Source: Loripinus fragilis (Eukaryota > Mollusca > Bivalvia > Lucinida > Lucinidae). Taken from it: DNA of 64,000 bases. Shown piece by piece: positions 1 through 12,019 of the stretch. The translations under genes were made by a program, and so were the position numbers. The notes below the pieces were generated by a model that was not told the origin of the DNA, ran no database searches, and was given only the letters and a program-made list of their open reading frames with translations. The stretch covers positions 1 through 64,000 of the forward strand of contig CAXHUL010000209.1 in NCBI GenBank assembly GCA_964019695.1, in the 5' to 3' direction. Position 1 is the first letter of the stretch. The number at the start of each line of letters is the position of its first letter.

Positions 1-82
1 TCCAAAGCAAAAAAACAACAACCCGGAACACACTTGTTATGGCCCTTGTGTGCATAATTGGGCCGCGACGCGACAAAACCTG

Positions 83-286
83 GGGGCGCAGTGGCTCAGT
101 GGTAGAGTGCTTGACTTGAGTCCAAGGTGCCGCGGGTTCGAGCCTCACAAGCGTCACTGCGTTGTGGTCCTTGAGCGAGACACATTTATCCTAGCTTAGT
201 ACTGGTTCAACACAGGAAGACCCGTCCCTGTTTAACTGAAAGATTGTTGATGGGACGTAAACAATCAAATCAAACAAACAAAAAAA
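83..286 (+). mobile_element. tRNA-derived SINE, complete, with 13-bp target duplication
   Basis: The copy starts with a tRNA-like head: an A-box-like GTGGCTCAGTGGTAGAGTG and a B-box-like GGGTTCGAGCC, the internal RNA polymerase III promoter. A unique body and a tail grading into CAAA repeats follow. GCGACAAAACCTG is found at 70-82 and again at 287-299, a perfect 13-bp target duplication, so the whole 204-bp element is delimited. The same SINE recurs at about 56264 (split by an LTR element) and in degraded form near 26663, 47603 and 48735. It encodes no protein; mobilisation by a LINE with a similar CAAA-type tail is expected but not shown. Confidence 0.93.
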
Positions 287-933
287 GCGACAAAACCTGT
301 CTTCGGGGTTTCCGACAAAGCGAGATTCAAACCAGTCTCATCAGCTACAGAGACTTGCTAGAAAATTGATTTTTTGCTTGTCTATAAGAAGTTAATCAGA
401 CAATAGCACATAAACGTTTTAATTTTGTATAGCATTGATCATTCATTTTCATAGTTTTATAAATGAAATGGAACAAAATGCAAGCCAAGCTGGTATCTCC
501 TCTGAAAGGGTATTTTTTTACGCTCTGGGTATTACAGTAATTATTTTCTACAGTAGAATAGTAGACTGTCATACCAGGTCAGTCTTGGTAAATCTTTGAG
601 GATATGATGGGATACCAGCAATCTATATTTACAAATGACATTAATTTAAGTGTCAAATAATTGGTTTTATTCGGCCACATGCTCCTCCATGACCAATTCC
701 AATTCTGACATTATATATTATGGTTAAACACTAATGGGCCTAACCAATAATCTAGGCCGTTCAAGTAAATAAAAAGGTTTACTGTTGACACATGAAAACT
801 ACGGATGAATAACCATTTATAGGTAAACAAAGTTAAACTGACACTCATTAATCTTCGACATCATTCGGTCACGTATGGTGTGTATAGCTATTTTAATTGA
901 TTAATGTATGGTAGCAAGGTTATCTAACAATTC

Positions 934-1004
934 TGAGGCAGTGGCGTAGTGGTAAGACGATTAACTCATATTCCGGATTGCGAGGGTTAGATTCCCACTG
1001 GATA
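934..1004 (+). other. tRNA-like sequence (Pol III A and B boxes)
   Basis: A-box-like GTGGCGTAGTGGTAAGACG is followed about 35 bases later by B-box-like GGGTTAGATTCCC. Stems are poor, so this is more likely a decayed SINE head or tRNA pseudogene than a functional tRNA. Confidence 0.4.
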
Positions 1005-1552
1005 TAGTTATTTTAGGCATCATTTTTAAATTTAAAATTATATTTTTTTGAGTTATGATATTGTTTCTTGTTTATTCTAATTTTGATGGATAGTTGACAT
1101 GATGTCAGTTTTTAAGACAGATAAGAGATTATTTATGGTCGGAAGCTGATGGCGGTGGGTGTAAAACTCCTGCACATTGTTTCTGATAACAACCTCATCA
1201 AAGTCGTCCACAGGTTTGTATTTTCCCCATTTTGAACGTTGCGGCGACGAAAGTGTTCTTGTTTCTCATAGTTCTTTTCATACCCGACCAACGGTTCTTC
1301 TGCTGACCCCAGTTGCATGAATATGATGAGATGTCCCTCCTTGGGTGTTTCTCGAAATAGTTTGAAACATTAGCTATGAGAAAATTGTTTTTAGATTTTA
1401 AATGTTTTAAAGATTTATCCGTAGACATCACAGTTCCTAACTGGTATAATGCTTTAAAATGAATTCTATTACATTTACACGTAAGTCTTTTAAAATCGTG
1501 CAAGTCATGATTTATAATAAAAAATGAAAATACTTTTTTGAAAATATATTGT

Positions 1553-1626
1553 ATGTCGTGAGACTCCAACCCACGATCTTAATCTTGACAGCTATACGCT
1601 CTATCCAAAGGGCTAAGCGGGACAGT
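1553..1626 (-). other. tRNA-like sequence, minus strand
   Basis: Read on the minus strand it shows an A-box-like TTAGCCCTTTGGATAGAGCG and a B-box-like GGGTTGGAGTCTC at tRNA spacing. The B box deviates from consensus and no clean cloverleaf is apparent; a tRNA pseudogene or SINE head is most likely. Confidence 0.35.
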
Positions 1627-1679
1627 GATGGATACAGGATTAGAAAATAGATCACTCTGAAATACATACTTTTCATAAT

Positions 1680-1985
1680 GTTTGGAAATCTAAAATTAGT
1701 TTTACAGAGATATACGAGTTTTTACGGCATATTCGAGAGTGCCAGTTTAACTTTGTTTAGCTATACTGTTACACAGGATTTTATTTCATTATACATGTTT
1801 TTTATGTCAAATGTTTTGCCTTGTACGCCGTTTGTTAGATGTTTTTGCCACAAATTATCTCTCCATACGCTGTCAAAAGATTTCGTAAAGTCAACGAAAC
1901 AGCAGTATAGTTTACTTTTTTTTTCTATGAGACCAGGCAAAGTGAAAAAGGGAGATAAAACACCATGGTCCAATTTCACATACAT
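1680..1985 (-). pseudogene. LINE reverse transcriptase fragment
   Basis: The minus-strand reading frame contains KLYCCFVDFTKSFDSVWRD, which matches the RT palm motif (F-D-F/Y-x-K-A-F-D) of non-LTR retrotransposons. A stretch ending in NMYNEIKSCV follows, as commonly seen just downstream in CR1/L2-like enzymes. Only about 75 residues remain, ending at a stop at 1761; no YxDD box, endonuclease or 3' tail is visible nearby. It is a decayed internal scrap of a retrotransposon, not a gene. Clade assignment is uncertain. Confidence 0.6.
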
Positions 1986-2722
1986 TTAACACTTCTCACA
2001 CAATAGCAAGCGATTTTAATAATAACTAGAGATGTGTGGTATTTTACATTTTTATTCACTTTTAGGACATATGCTACTAAATACTTCCCACATTGAAATA
2101 TTTTCAATACTTTGCATACAGTTTGTTTTATGCATGGGCTATCCATTTATGAAATAAAAAGGATATGTCACCGTGCTTATTTTTTCAGAATCTCATATTG
2201 AAGTTAACAGCATTTGACCAATTTTCTAGAAATATAAAATAATAACACTAGTCCTAATTATCGAGCTAAAACGGTTGTAATCTTCAGCCAGCTTCTTTCT
2301 TTTAACTTAAATTACTGCCCATGACCTCAAACTTTTAAGAAAATGTGCATGTTTACTTGTTATCCCATGCTGTGACAAGTTATTGCATGATATATTTTGG
2401 CAATTCGTCGAAAAATGGAATTTGTTTTTAGAATAAATCATGTATTAAAAAATCTGACATTGAAAATCTTGAAAATTTATTTTTAATTCATGGACTATTA
2501 TAATACCTTTCAGAAAAAAGAATAAAAATCTGGGGTCACCGAACTAATTCTCTTTCTAGAGGGCCAAATTTACCCCCCCCCCCCCCATAGGTTTCATGCG
2601 TAATTCAATATAAAAAGTTGGGGGACGACCATTTCGGTCGTTTTGATGATGCCATTTTACTAGTTTATGAAGTAATTTAGCATTAAAATGTTAAAAAAGA
2701 AAGAAAAAACACACTGAAAATA

Positions 2723-2796
2723 TATGCGCATCCGGGAATCGATCCTGGTCCTCTGGCTTTGTAGCCAGACACGCTAACCACTAGGCTACGAGGTCA
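2723..2796 (-). tRNA. tRNA-like sequence, possibly a tRNA pseudogene
   Basis: On the minus strand: A-box-like TAGCCTAGTGGTTAGCG, then a strong anticodon-arm-like hairpin TCTGG...CCAGA around CTACAAAG, then B-box-like GGATCGATTCC. The anticodon loop appears to be 8 nt, and the acceptor halves (GACCTCG against the 3' end) do not pair, so it is probably not functional. tRNAscan-type scoring would decide. Confidence 0.4.
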
Positions 2797-2799
2797 TGT

Positions 2800-5510
2800 C
2801 GTGCGCCGCTCGAAATAACCATACAAATAGTATAGACTCGGCCATTATCGTATTCGTAACCAGGGTTATTGTGTACGTCGTTTGATTTCGACTGAGCTAC
2901 ATTTATCTGTCTTTAGTGCTGAGACGATCACTTCTGAAAAGATGTCAATAGATATTTCGAACACACTTTAATTAGTTATTTTGTGAAGAAAATGTCGGAA
3001 CACGGATATGACATAAGAATATCGGAAGCTGTGTTGATCCGAATCCGTTAAGGGTCGAAAGACAGGACCCAGACAACTTTCCCCATTTGCAGACGCGGGA
3101 AAGGAGCGCATTGGAAATAGCCGCATATGTCTTTAATAGAACATTGGTTCTACTCTTTGTGTCCAGAAAAAGATAAGCATATAGTTCAATGAAGTATGTG
3201 TTAGTGAACAGGAAAACTATATTTCACAATACTTGTAAATTCAGATATGTTTTAGTTTGCTTCAAACCATATGTTGTTTAAGAACAAAACTGAAAGTGAA
3301 AATTTTGAAGAAATCCCGGACATAAAACACCAATTTCTTAACATCTTGGAAAATTGATACTGGCGATTTTCTTTATGTAATAGTTCATTTATTCTAATAT
3401 TTTCTTGTCACAATTTTAGGTCAATGATTAGCTAGTATAATGTAAAACAAGATATACATACCTTTATGGCTTTTAACAGCGTCTCTCCAGACAGGCTTTT
3501 GTTTTAGATTATAAATTTATGGGGGGAAAATCTAAGATAAAAAAAATAACAAGCTGTTCGAATATGTTTTCGGAGGGATTGCAATATTTTATAGAAAAAT
3601 GTATATATATATAAGGTTGGTCCATCCCCTGAGGTTCACTGATCTTCTCTATAAGCATTATTCTAACTCTTTTCATGCTGCCAGAGACAGGGTAGCTCCT
3701 CTTTTTAGCAGTGTAGATTCCAACAAGTTGGCTCCTAATGTAGCAAAATCATCAGAATCTACATGTGTTTTTCTTCAATTCAGCCAGTTAAGCAGGGAAT
3801 GAAATCAAATCATGTCATTTGGCGGCGGATCAGCAGTGGAAATCGATTAATGATTTATTCAGCATGGCAAAGGTTAATGGGTTTTAATTGATGTTTAACT
3901 CTTTACCTGCTAGCGGCTTTCGCTGATATTCATCGCAAACAGTTTGTTCTTGGGAGACACCACTGACTGATAAGCATCTGTTATTTGCGCGTCGTACCAC
4001 GCCGTGCTTAGTTGATGGTTTTCAAATTGTTGCTTTGTCTTTCATCGCCGAATTCAATTACAAGTTGAATTTGTGGATCATTATGCAATTACAAAAAAAA
4101 ACAATTAGTGAAGACAGCGCACTGCTATTTAAGCAAAACAATTATAATGTGTATTTTTATGTTATATTTTCGGATTTGAAGGGCACAATGTTTTTCCTTT
4201 AGTTTTTTATATGCAAACCCGTGAAGACTGGTTCTAAGATTACTTTGGTAGGTATAGCTAAACAGCGAATGCGCTCTTTCTAGCGGTAATTGGACATCTC
4301 AACCCAAAACAAACTCAAGAGTACTAACCAAGCGATTAAAAATGCTTCTTTTGAGACAGAAACGTTTCCATATGACGGAAACGTTTCACTGCATGCCTAA
4401 ATGTAATTTCCTGTACACTGATATGGTAAATTTTATGTTTTTTCCTATGAATACATATTTTTGTGTTAGGAATACTATTTTCGTAATTTTATCATACCAC
4501 TTGAGAGCAGCAAAACTCTTTCCAACTTACTTTTGATTTGAGGCACCAAGTATTTGAAATAAGAAACCAATCATCAGAGGAACTGAAAGCGAGTTGTTAT
4601 CTATCCATGTTTACAAGTTGATTTCACCATTTCGGTTGCGTTTTAAATACCATAGTAGAAACTTTAGTGTTTTGTTAGGTAAAAATATAGATAACAGACC
4701 GTTGAAAGAGTAAGTGGACCAATGTAAACTTAGAATTTAACACAGTGACTTATTTAAATTTTTCTATCTGATTTCAAGGAAAAAGGTTATAGGACTGGTC
4801 AAACTTAGAAAATTATAGCAAATGAGCAAACAAAAAATAGTTTAAATACATAAAAGTTTTGCAACCGCCCCTTGCACAGGATTGTCTGCATCTGTTTTAA
4901 AACGAGCTACACACATGAATACTTGACAAATCCTAAGTTGTGTATTACAATTTTGCTATTTAAATCGATGTTGAACTTAGGTTTTTAATATACTTAGGCT
5001 TAACAGCCAGGCTTTAATCAATTTATCCTTGCCAGTAGAACTTGTGTCATTATGACCTTTTTTGAAATTGGCATCAAATTTCCCTCTGAAATGACGAACC
5101 ACACAGTTTCACAAGATTTTCCCATATCCAAATACAGTTTCACAAGATTTTCCCAAATGTATCTATAAACAGCTCCATAGAACACCAATTCTGTTGACAG
5201 ATATAACAATGTTATAGCCCGTGGTGTTTAAGATGCTTGAAAATCATTACATAGGGAAACAGCGATTCCTTTCACAATACGTGATTCTTTAAGTAATCCA
5301 TTTTTAGGCACCAGGTGTCCTTTTGCAACTCATATATCCAAATGCTGCAAAATGATGTCTATATACATCATTTACATTTTATACAACAACATCTGGTCAA
5401 AAAAGAATTACCCAAATATTCAAGTAAGCAGAACTGTTTTATGCTGAGTATAGTTTGTTCAAATGTTGACCATAAGACTGATTACCAAATTTCCTATCTC
5501 AAATAACACA
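2800..5510. other. AT-rich intergenic stretch, nothing coding recognised
   Basis: Only short open frames occur and none resembles a known family. Two near-identical pieces containing CAGTTTCACAAGATTTTCCC lie next to each other near 5104-5155. No RNA gene or clear transposon end was found. Confidence 0.5.
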
Positions 5511-5519
5511 AGAGATACG

Positions 5520-6648
5520 CTCAGAACATGATTATTCCAAAAACACTAGGTCAAAGTCAAAGTTACAGTGACCCAAAAATGGTATATGGCACTCTGCCAT
5601 TCGAAGATGCATTCACACACCAAATTCGGAATTCCTACCTCAAAGAATATAGGAGATATGCACCAGACTCAATGCCAATTCTAGAAAGAAGGTCAGAGGT
5701 CAAGATCAAGGTCAAAGAGACCCAAAGGATAGTATGCGACACTGCGTCATCATAAGATATATGCACACACCAAATTTTGGATTCCTACCTCAAACAATAG
5801 GAAAGAAATGCGCCAAATACAAAGTTTATTTAAAAAATAGGTCAGAGGTCAAGGTCACATTGACTCGAAAATGGTACGCGACACTCCACCACCCTAAGAT
5901 GCATCTACACACCAAATTTGGGATTCCTACCTCAAAGAATATAGGAGATACGCTCCGGACATGATTTTTCTAAAATCTAGGTCAATTGTCAAGGTCAACC
6001 TCACAGTGACCCGAAAATAGCATGTGACACACAACCATCCCAAAATGCATCCATACAACGAATTTGGAATTCCCATCTCAAAGAATATAGGAGATATGCA
6101 CCAGACTCGATGCAGATTCTACAAACTAGGTCAGAAGTAAAGGTCAATTCCACAGTGACCCAAGGATAGTACAAGACACTTTGTTTTCGAGATACACAAA
6201 CACACCAAAATTGTGATTCTTATCTCAAAAAATACAAGAGATATGCTCCGGACATTATTATTCTAAACAACTAGGTCAGAGGTCAAGGTCACAGTGACCA
6301 GAAAATGGTATGTGACACTCCGCCATGCCAAGATGCATCCACACACCAAATTTTGGATTTTTACCTAAAAGAATATAGGAAAAATGCTCTGGCCATGATT
6401 ATTCTAAAAACTAGGTCAAAGATCAAGGTCACAGTGATCCGAAAATGGTATGCGACACTCAGCCATCCCAGGATGCATTCATTCACCAAATTTGGAAGTC
6501 CTATCTCAAAGAATCTAGGAGGTATGCACCAGACTCAATGCCGATTCTAGAAACTAGATCAGAGGTCAAGGTCAATGTCACAGTGACCAAAGAATGATAC
6601 GTAACACTTCATCATACCAAGATGCATGTACACACCAAATTTGGGATT
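5520..6648 (+). repeat. ~145-bp tandem array, part 1 (AGGTCA-rich units)
   Basis: About eight diverged units of roughly 145 bp. Each unit runs: an AGGTCA cluster, CACAGTGACCC, a 'gaaaatggtatgcgacac' block, 'catcccaagatgcat', 'cacaccaaatttggattcc', and 'caaagaatataggagatatg'. The phase is interrupted at 6648 by a LINE and resumes at 15137. Open frames of about 75-80 codons across the units are by-products of the repeat. The AGGTCA clusters and TGACC half-sites resemble nuclear-receptor response elements. Confidence 0.9.
6287..6299. promoter_or_regulatory. Perfect estrogen-response-element-like palindrome
   Basis: GGTCACAGTGACC matches the classical ERE consensus GGTCAnnnTGACC, directly preceded by AGGTCAGAGGTCA half-sites. 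It lies inside a repeat unit, so function is unproven. Confidence 0.5.
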
Positions 6649-6859
6649 AGTGTAAACAATATTTTATTAACTTCAATTCAAATACAAGCATACAATAGCA
6701 TGATAAACAGAATAAAGATCAACAGGATTTGAAAACAAGCATAAATGCTCATACTAATCATCTCCTGCAATAAAATAGCAAGTATTTTTTACTTCCGGTA
6801 ATATACAGATAATAAAATAATAGCTCAACAAACATACTGAGGTAACTGGATAAATGTTG

Positions 6860-6864
<5 letters not shown>

Positions 6865-6912
<48 letters not shown>
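6865..6912 (+). repeat. (GA)n microsatellite in LINE 3' UTR
   Basis: About 23 uninterrupted GA units lie just downstream (in LINE sense) of the LINE stop codon. Confidence 0.97.
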
Positions 6913-6914
<2 letters not shown>

Positions 6915-6942
6915 AGTGCTACAAGCAAAATAATTATGGGAC

Positions 6943-7071
6943 TTATGACTTGAACCTTCTCGCTTTGCGAATATAAGCATGTACAGCTTTGAAAATTTCT
7001 TCATTTATATGAACTGGGAGATCTGTGTTTCCAAACAATAGAATGTCATAGACGGATGGCTGAGAATGGGT
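6943..7071 (-). pseudogene. Last codons of the LINE ORF
   Basis: On the minus strand this reads ILSHPSVYDILLFGNTDL, then HAYIRKARRFKS and a TAA stop at 6943-6945. It directly continues the ORF that breaks off at 12020 (ending VTADRLRAKK), which shows that the element at 7072-12019 landed inside the LINE's C-terminal coding region. Confidence 0.75.
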
Positions 7072-7215
7072 TTGCTCCCCCCCCCCCTTGGGAATTTTGC
7101 AGACATATCCTATCTTGTAGAGAATTGAAAGCCGAGTCTTTTAAGAGATGTTTGCACTCTGTGCTCCGGGGCGTTAGTCTGTAAGAGCCTGTAACATACG
7201 TTACTTAATCAAACT
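7072..7215 (+). repeat. Left terminal inverted repeat of the 4.9-kb element
   Basis: Starts with a C-run, then a block with GCAGACATATCCTATCTT, a CTCCGGGGCGTTAGTCTG block, and ends in GTAACATACGTTAC. The inverted partner is 11885-12019. Diverged direct copies begin near 7805 and 8165. Confidence 0.88.
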
Positions 7216-9954
7216 AAGAAAAAGTAAATTGAAAGTTTGGGCTACAAATTAAAGACATTAAAATATTTATTTTTAAAAATCATTCATATAGTCTGCATAC
7301 TGGATATCTTAACTACGTATGACAGCCATTTGAACAAAATTGTGGCTTCCTAAGGTGTCATATGCGTTACATAAATCAGATAACCCATTCAAATTTGCAA
7401 GTGTAGCTAACATCATTTACATTCACAATCTCTATGTGTGTTTTGCAAAATATTTTTAACCATATCTGACTAGCTTATGCAATTGTCTAACAGAAAAATT
7501 AAAGTTTGTTTCCCTAGCTTAAATATTTTTTCTGTAATAAGCAATTAAACAACCCTACCCCTACCCAGTTTTAAGGTGAAATGTTTGGTATTAAAACTAA
7601 AGTAAAAATAGTTAAAACATATTTGCAGTTGATGAATGTGTTTCATTGTTTGGGATTTATTTGCTTATATGAAAAGACTCATAAATCTGCTAGTTTTTTG
7701 CAAAATTTTTAATATCAGAGGCTGTAACTTATGTTACCTGATGTAATAAATGGGCAAGCTCATTGTCTTTACGTAAGATATGCCTAAAAATGTTTTAAAC
7801 TCCTCGAGGGAATTTTGCAGACATATTCCTTCTTATAGTACAACTCAAGCTGCATCGAATAAGGGATGTTAGCACTCTCTATGTTGGGGCGTTAGTCTGA
7901 AACAGCGTGTTACATGCGTTACTATATCAAATAAAGGAAATGTAGTTTGAAAGTTTGAGCTAAAATTGTGAAAAAAACTCGCAGCTGTTAGATATCTTAC
8001 ATTGTTTAGGGATTTTAAACTGGCTCCTATGATAAGACTTATAGATCTGCTAGTTGTCATCAATTTTAAAGATCAGAGAGGGTTACATATGTTAGCGTGA
8101 TAAGTAAAATCATCAAACAGTATTTTGACATCAAGCTGAGTAAGGGTCTGCTCCATCCTAATCCCCTTTGGAATTCTGCAGACAAATTACATCTTATGTA
8201 ACCGTTCAAGGTGCATTTAATAAGAAATGTTTGCACTCTGTAAGTCGGGGCGTTAGCCTGTAACAGCTTGTTACATATGTTACTATATCAATTTGAGAAT
8301 AAGAAATTTGAATGTTTGAGCTACCAAAAGAAGACATTAAAATTATCTAATAAATTGACATTCTTATAGTCTTTATACTGGATGTCTTTACTACATATGG
8401 AAGCTGTTTAACATTAATACGGCTAACTGTGGTGTTATGTGCGTTACATGAGCCTAATTATAATGTATAAAGCTATAATTGTGGCTATCGTCATGTAGTT
8501 AAATAACTACTATGACTTGGTTTCAAACTGTTTTTATTAGATTTTACAAACATATACTCAATTGATGAATAGGAAAAACCAAGTTTGCTTTCTATCTTAA
8601 ATATATTGTCTTATAGGAGCTAATACACAGCCCTACTCCCAGTTTTACAGAGAAGCGAATTTTGTTATTACCGTTTAAGTAAAACACATGGAAGCGATTA
8701 CAGCGTGTGGATGTTTTTCATTTTATTAGTCTGTCTTGCTCATATATCTACAAGATGTCATTAAGTTAAAGATCAGGACACTTAATGTGTACTTATAAGT
8801 CTTTGATGCCAAAACACTAGAAATTATATTCATTTCTGATTATCAAGCCCATGGACTGGTGTTACAGATGTTATCAATGACCTTTTGGACACATTTTCTA
8901 ATACTGTGCATATAATGCTAAATATAGAGCCACAAATAGAAAAGATAGTTTTACATTTTTACAAGAAAATACAATAAATGAAATGGTCCAAACTGTTTCT
9001 CATCGATTTAACACTCATGTTAAACGTTTGTCGTTGTCTGCTTCTGTGGTAATCATTATTATCACACGCCTCCTTGCAACTAGTAGAATCATCACACAAT
9101 ATTTCAATCATTTACTGTTATTCAATTTTACCACCAGTCCACTCAAAATTGATGAGCCATTATCAACTTTCCAATTTTGCCATTTATGGCTTGGAACATT
9201 CGGAAACTGATATGAATTCCTAATAGTTGGCTCTTTGAGTATGTGTTTCAAGTGATACTCTGCAAGTAGGAGAAAGACTAAAGCTTTACATGGCGGAAAA
9301 CTATGCCATTAAGAGCAATGAGTACCTGGACTGATGTACCTTGATATTTCTGTGATAAAGAATCAGATCTTAGTTGGTTAACTTTTATAAATGTAGCCTT
9401 TCCATACATGCAACCCACATATTTTCATCTAATAATGTCTCTGCACTTATTATCTTTCCCCAAGCATTCGAAAACTTATTTGAAGTCTTAGTACTTCTGA
9501 AGTGCTGAAACCGAGGTAACTCTTTCCCTTCAGATAAACGAACTAGATGTATCAAAGCAGGTAAAGCAATGAAATGCAGGATGAACAGAGCGCAAATTAG
9601 ACCCTTTCAATTCAATGATTTACTAAGTTTCTAAGATTAGAGCGCTTATTAAAGGATGTAACATATATAACTTTTCATAATAAATGAGCAAGGGCATTGT
9701 TGTGACAACATTTTTGATTACACAGTCAAGTGTTTTCAATTGTAGTGTTTTCAATGGATCATGAAATGAGTTACCTTATCAACTTGTTTACTCTGTATAA
9801 TTTTTCCATAATATAGAACTACTGGTTATCCCATTCTACCTATAGTCCACTTTCCATCTTTTGAATGCAACAGCTAATGCTATCGCTGCAAAAACTGAGA
9901 AATCATAGGTTTTACATTATTTTAAGACATGCTTCAATGTACTGACATCAAAAA

Positions 9955-10580
9955 ACAACCAACTGCAAACATAATTGATGGCGATGTCCAACTTCATATT
10001 CTTTCTCTTATACCAGATAACTTTCAAGGTGTAACAGAAATTGTTTCAGACGGTCTGCCAAAACCATCAAGAGTCAACATTGTAACTAAAGAAAACTTAT
10101 AAAGTTCTTTGGGCGCAGCAAAATACTACTGATCTAAGACCTGAGGACATAAGCACCAAACGACTGGATAGGTTCCATGGCAAATGATGCAAAAAAGCAG
10201 CCTATCAAATTTCTGTTTGACCAATGTCAGAAATCTTAAAGCATTCTTAGAGGTACACGATAGAGACAAAGATTTTGCAATATCAGAGCAAAGTTATCAT
10301 TTGACTAGCATGGATGCAGAGGCAGCTGCAGTTAGATTGCTCTTGCCACTTCACAGGAAGAGATATATACCAGAGTCATACTCCATTGTATGCATATATG
10401 TAAAATGGCATTAAACCCATATTTAATCAGGTGTTTGATCCCATGACACTGACATGCTGTTTCTGCTTTTGAAGAATGCTAAGGATTCAAGTTTGGCTGA
10501 GTCAAGTTTTTTGATGCTGGCACTGGCCACACATACAAAGAAAATTAAGTCTTTTGATGGCTAAAGAGGAGGATCACACA
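9955..10580 (+). pseudogene. Decayed FEN/XPG-like (PIN-fold) nuclease remnant
   Basis: Three motifs appear in order across shifting frames. NIIDGDVQLH (IIDG codons 9971-9982) resembles the first acidic motif of PIN/FEN nucleases. DAEAAAVRLLLPLHRK (about 10311-10358) stands where an EADTR/EAEA-type acidic helix occurs. SHDTDMLFLLL (DTDM codons 10444-10455) is the D-x-D-x-L-x-L active-site strand. This is the order seen in the longer copy at 35.9-39.1 kb. Several frameshifts and stops make it non-functional, and the N-terminal half and CXC tail of the longer copy are not seen. The family relation is by motif recognition; the nuclease function is inference. Confidence 0.6.
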
Positions 10581-11884
10581 AAATGCTTATAAGTGATGTT
10601 TGTCACAATTACCAATTTTAAAAAGTAATCTTAATTAATGTAACACATATAACACCATAGGAAGCTGTATATTTGTTAAAATATCTTTTCTTATGTATCA
10701 AAGGTATTCAGCATGCAAACTACATGAAAAATTCAAATAACTAGATAGTTTTATGTCTTCTTTCTGTTTCTCAGACTTTCAATTCATTTATTCTTAAACT
10801 GATATGGTAACATACGCATCATACCATTACAGGCTAACCCCCTAGTTAATAGAGTGCAAACATCTCTTATTTGATGCAGCTTGAATTTTTCTTTAAGGTA
10901 GGATATGTCTGCACAATTCCCAAAGGGGTGGAGAGGAACAGGATTGTACTCAGTTTGCAGTCCTAATACAATGCCATGATTCAACTGGTTGTGATGAAAT
11001 GGGTGATTATTTTGCAAATGAAGCAGACACAATGATAGACATTGTGAGGATGACTTGAATAAAGATTGTTTTTGAATAATTTTATTTAATAGGAATATTT
11101 ATTTAATTGTGTCATTTAAATGAGAACTATTATTTTCTATCTATATGTCTATATATTTTAATATTATAGGCATTTGGAAATATGTGATTAAAAAGGTTAT
11201 ATATAACATAGGTAACACAATTCCATGGGCGTGTTATCAGCAATGACTGTAATTACTAAGACTAAGGCACCAGAGGCTAGAGATTAATAGGAAAACATGT
11301 GAAAAACGGTATTTTTCTGAAATATCATCTCTTACTTCCAAGAAAATTTCCTAGCTCATTCATTATGCCATGTAACATACGTTACATACTTTAATAAGTG
11401 CTCTGATCCTGATGTCAAACTTGCAAACGTGTAACTCTTTATTGCATTAGCAAGACAGTGCCAAAAATGTAAGATATCCACGAGCGTCAAATATTTTCAT
11501 ATATTTTTCTTCAATAATAGATACCAAAATTGGATACTTAAAATTGGGGGTAGGGTTGTTTAATAGCTCATATAAAACAATGTAGTTAACTTTGTTTTTT
11601 CTATTAGTCAAATGAGTATTTTAGTAAACTAAGATTAAAAACACTTGTAAAAATGCACGAATCGTCTGTAAAATGAATGATATTAATCACGATTTCAATT
11701 TTCAAAGGGAAATTTAATCTATGTAACGCATATAACACCATTAAAGGCTGTAATTTTGATTGAAATGCTGCTTTTATGTAGCTTAGGCATCCAGCTTGCA
11801 AACTACATAAGAAATTTGAATAATTAGATGGTTTAATGTCTTCTTTCTGTAGCTCTGACTTTCATTTTGTTTTTTTCCTTAGTT

Positions 11885-12019
11885 TGTTACAGTAACATAT
11901 GTAACAGGCTGTCAGAGACTAACGCCCCGGAGCACAGAGTGCAAACATCTCTTAAAAGATGCGGCTTGAAATTTTCTTTAAGATAGGATATGTCTGCTAA
12001 ATTCCCTAGGGGGGAGCAA
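11885..12019 (-). repeat. Right terminal inverted repeat of the 4.9-kb element
   Basis: Inverted partner of 7072-7215: GTAACATATGTAACAGGCTG, the CGCCCCGGAGCACAGAGTGC block, AGATAGGATATGTCTGC, then GGGGGGAGCAA. Confidence 0.88.

Larger units (their letters stand above)
7072..12019. mobile_element. Long-inverted-repeat DNA transposon with nuclease remnant
   Basis: The left end (from TTGCTCCCCC at 7072) and the right end (to GGGGAGCAA at 12019) are inverted copies over at least 135 bp, including GCACTCTGTGCTCCGGGGCG on the left and its complement on the right. The terminal unit is repeated internally near 7805 and 8165 on the left and near 10795 on the right, so each arm is a tandem set of related blocks. 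A TGTTACATAYGTTAC-like motif recurs at least a dozen times (for example near 7191, 7723, 7909, 8272, 9657, 10808, 11376, 11720, 11888). The centre holds a decayed FEN-like coding remnant at 9955-10580. No target duplication could be fixed. The insertion lies inside LINE coding sequence. Confidence 0.82.

Noticed and set aside
2723..2796. Functional tRNA gene
   Set aside because: Acceptor halves do not pair and the anticodon loop seems to be 8 nt; kept only as tRNA-like.
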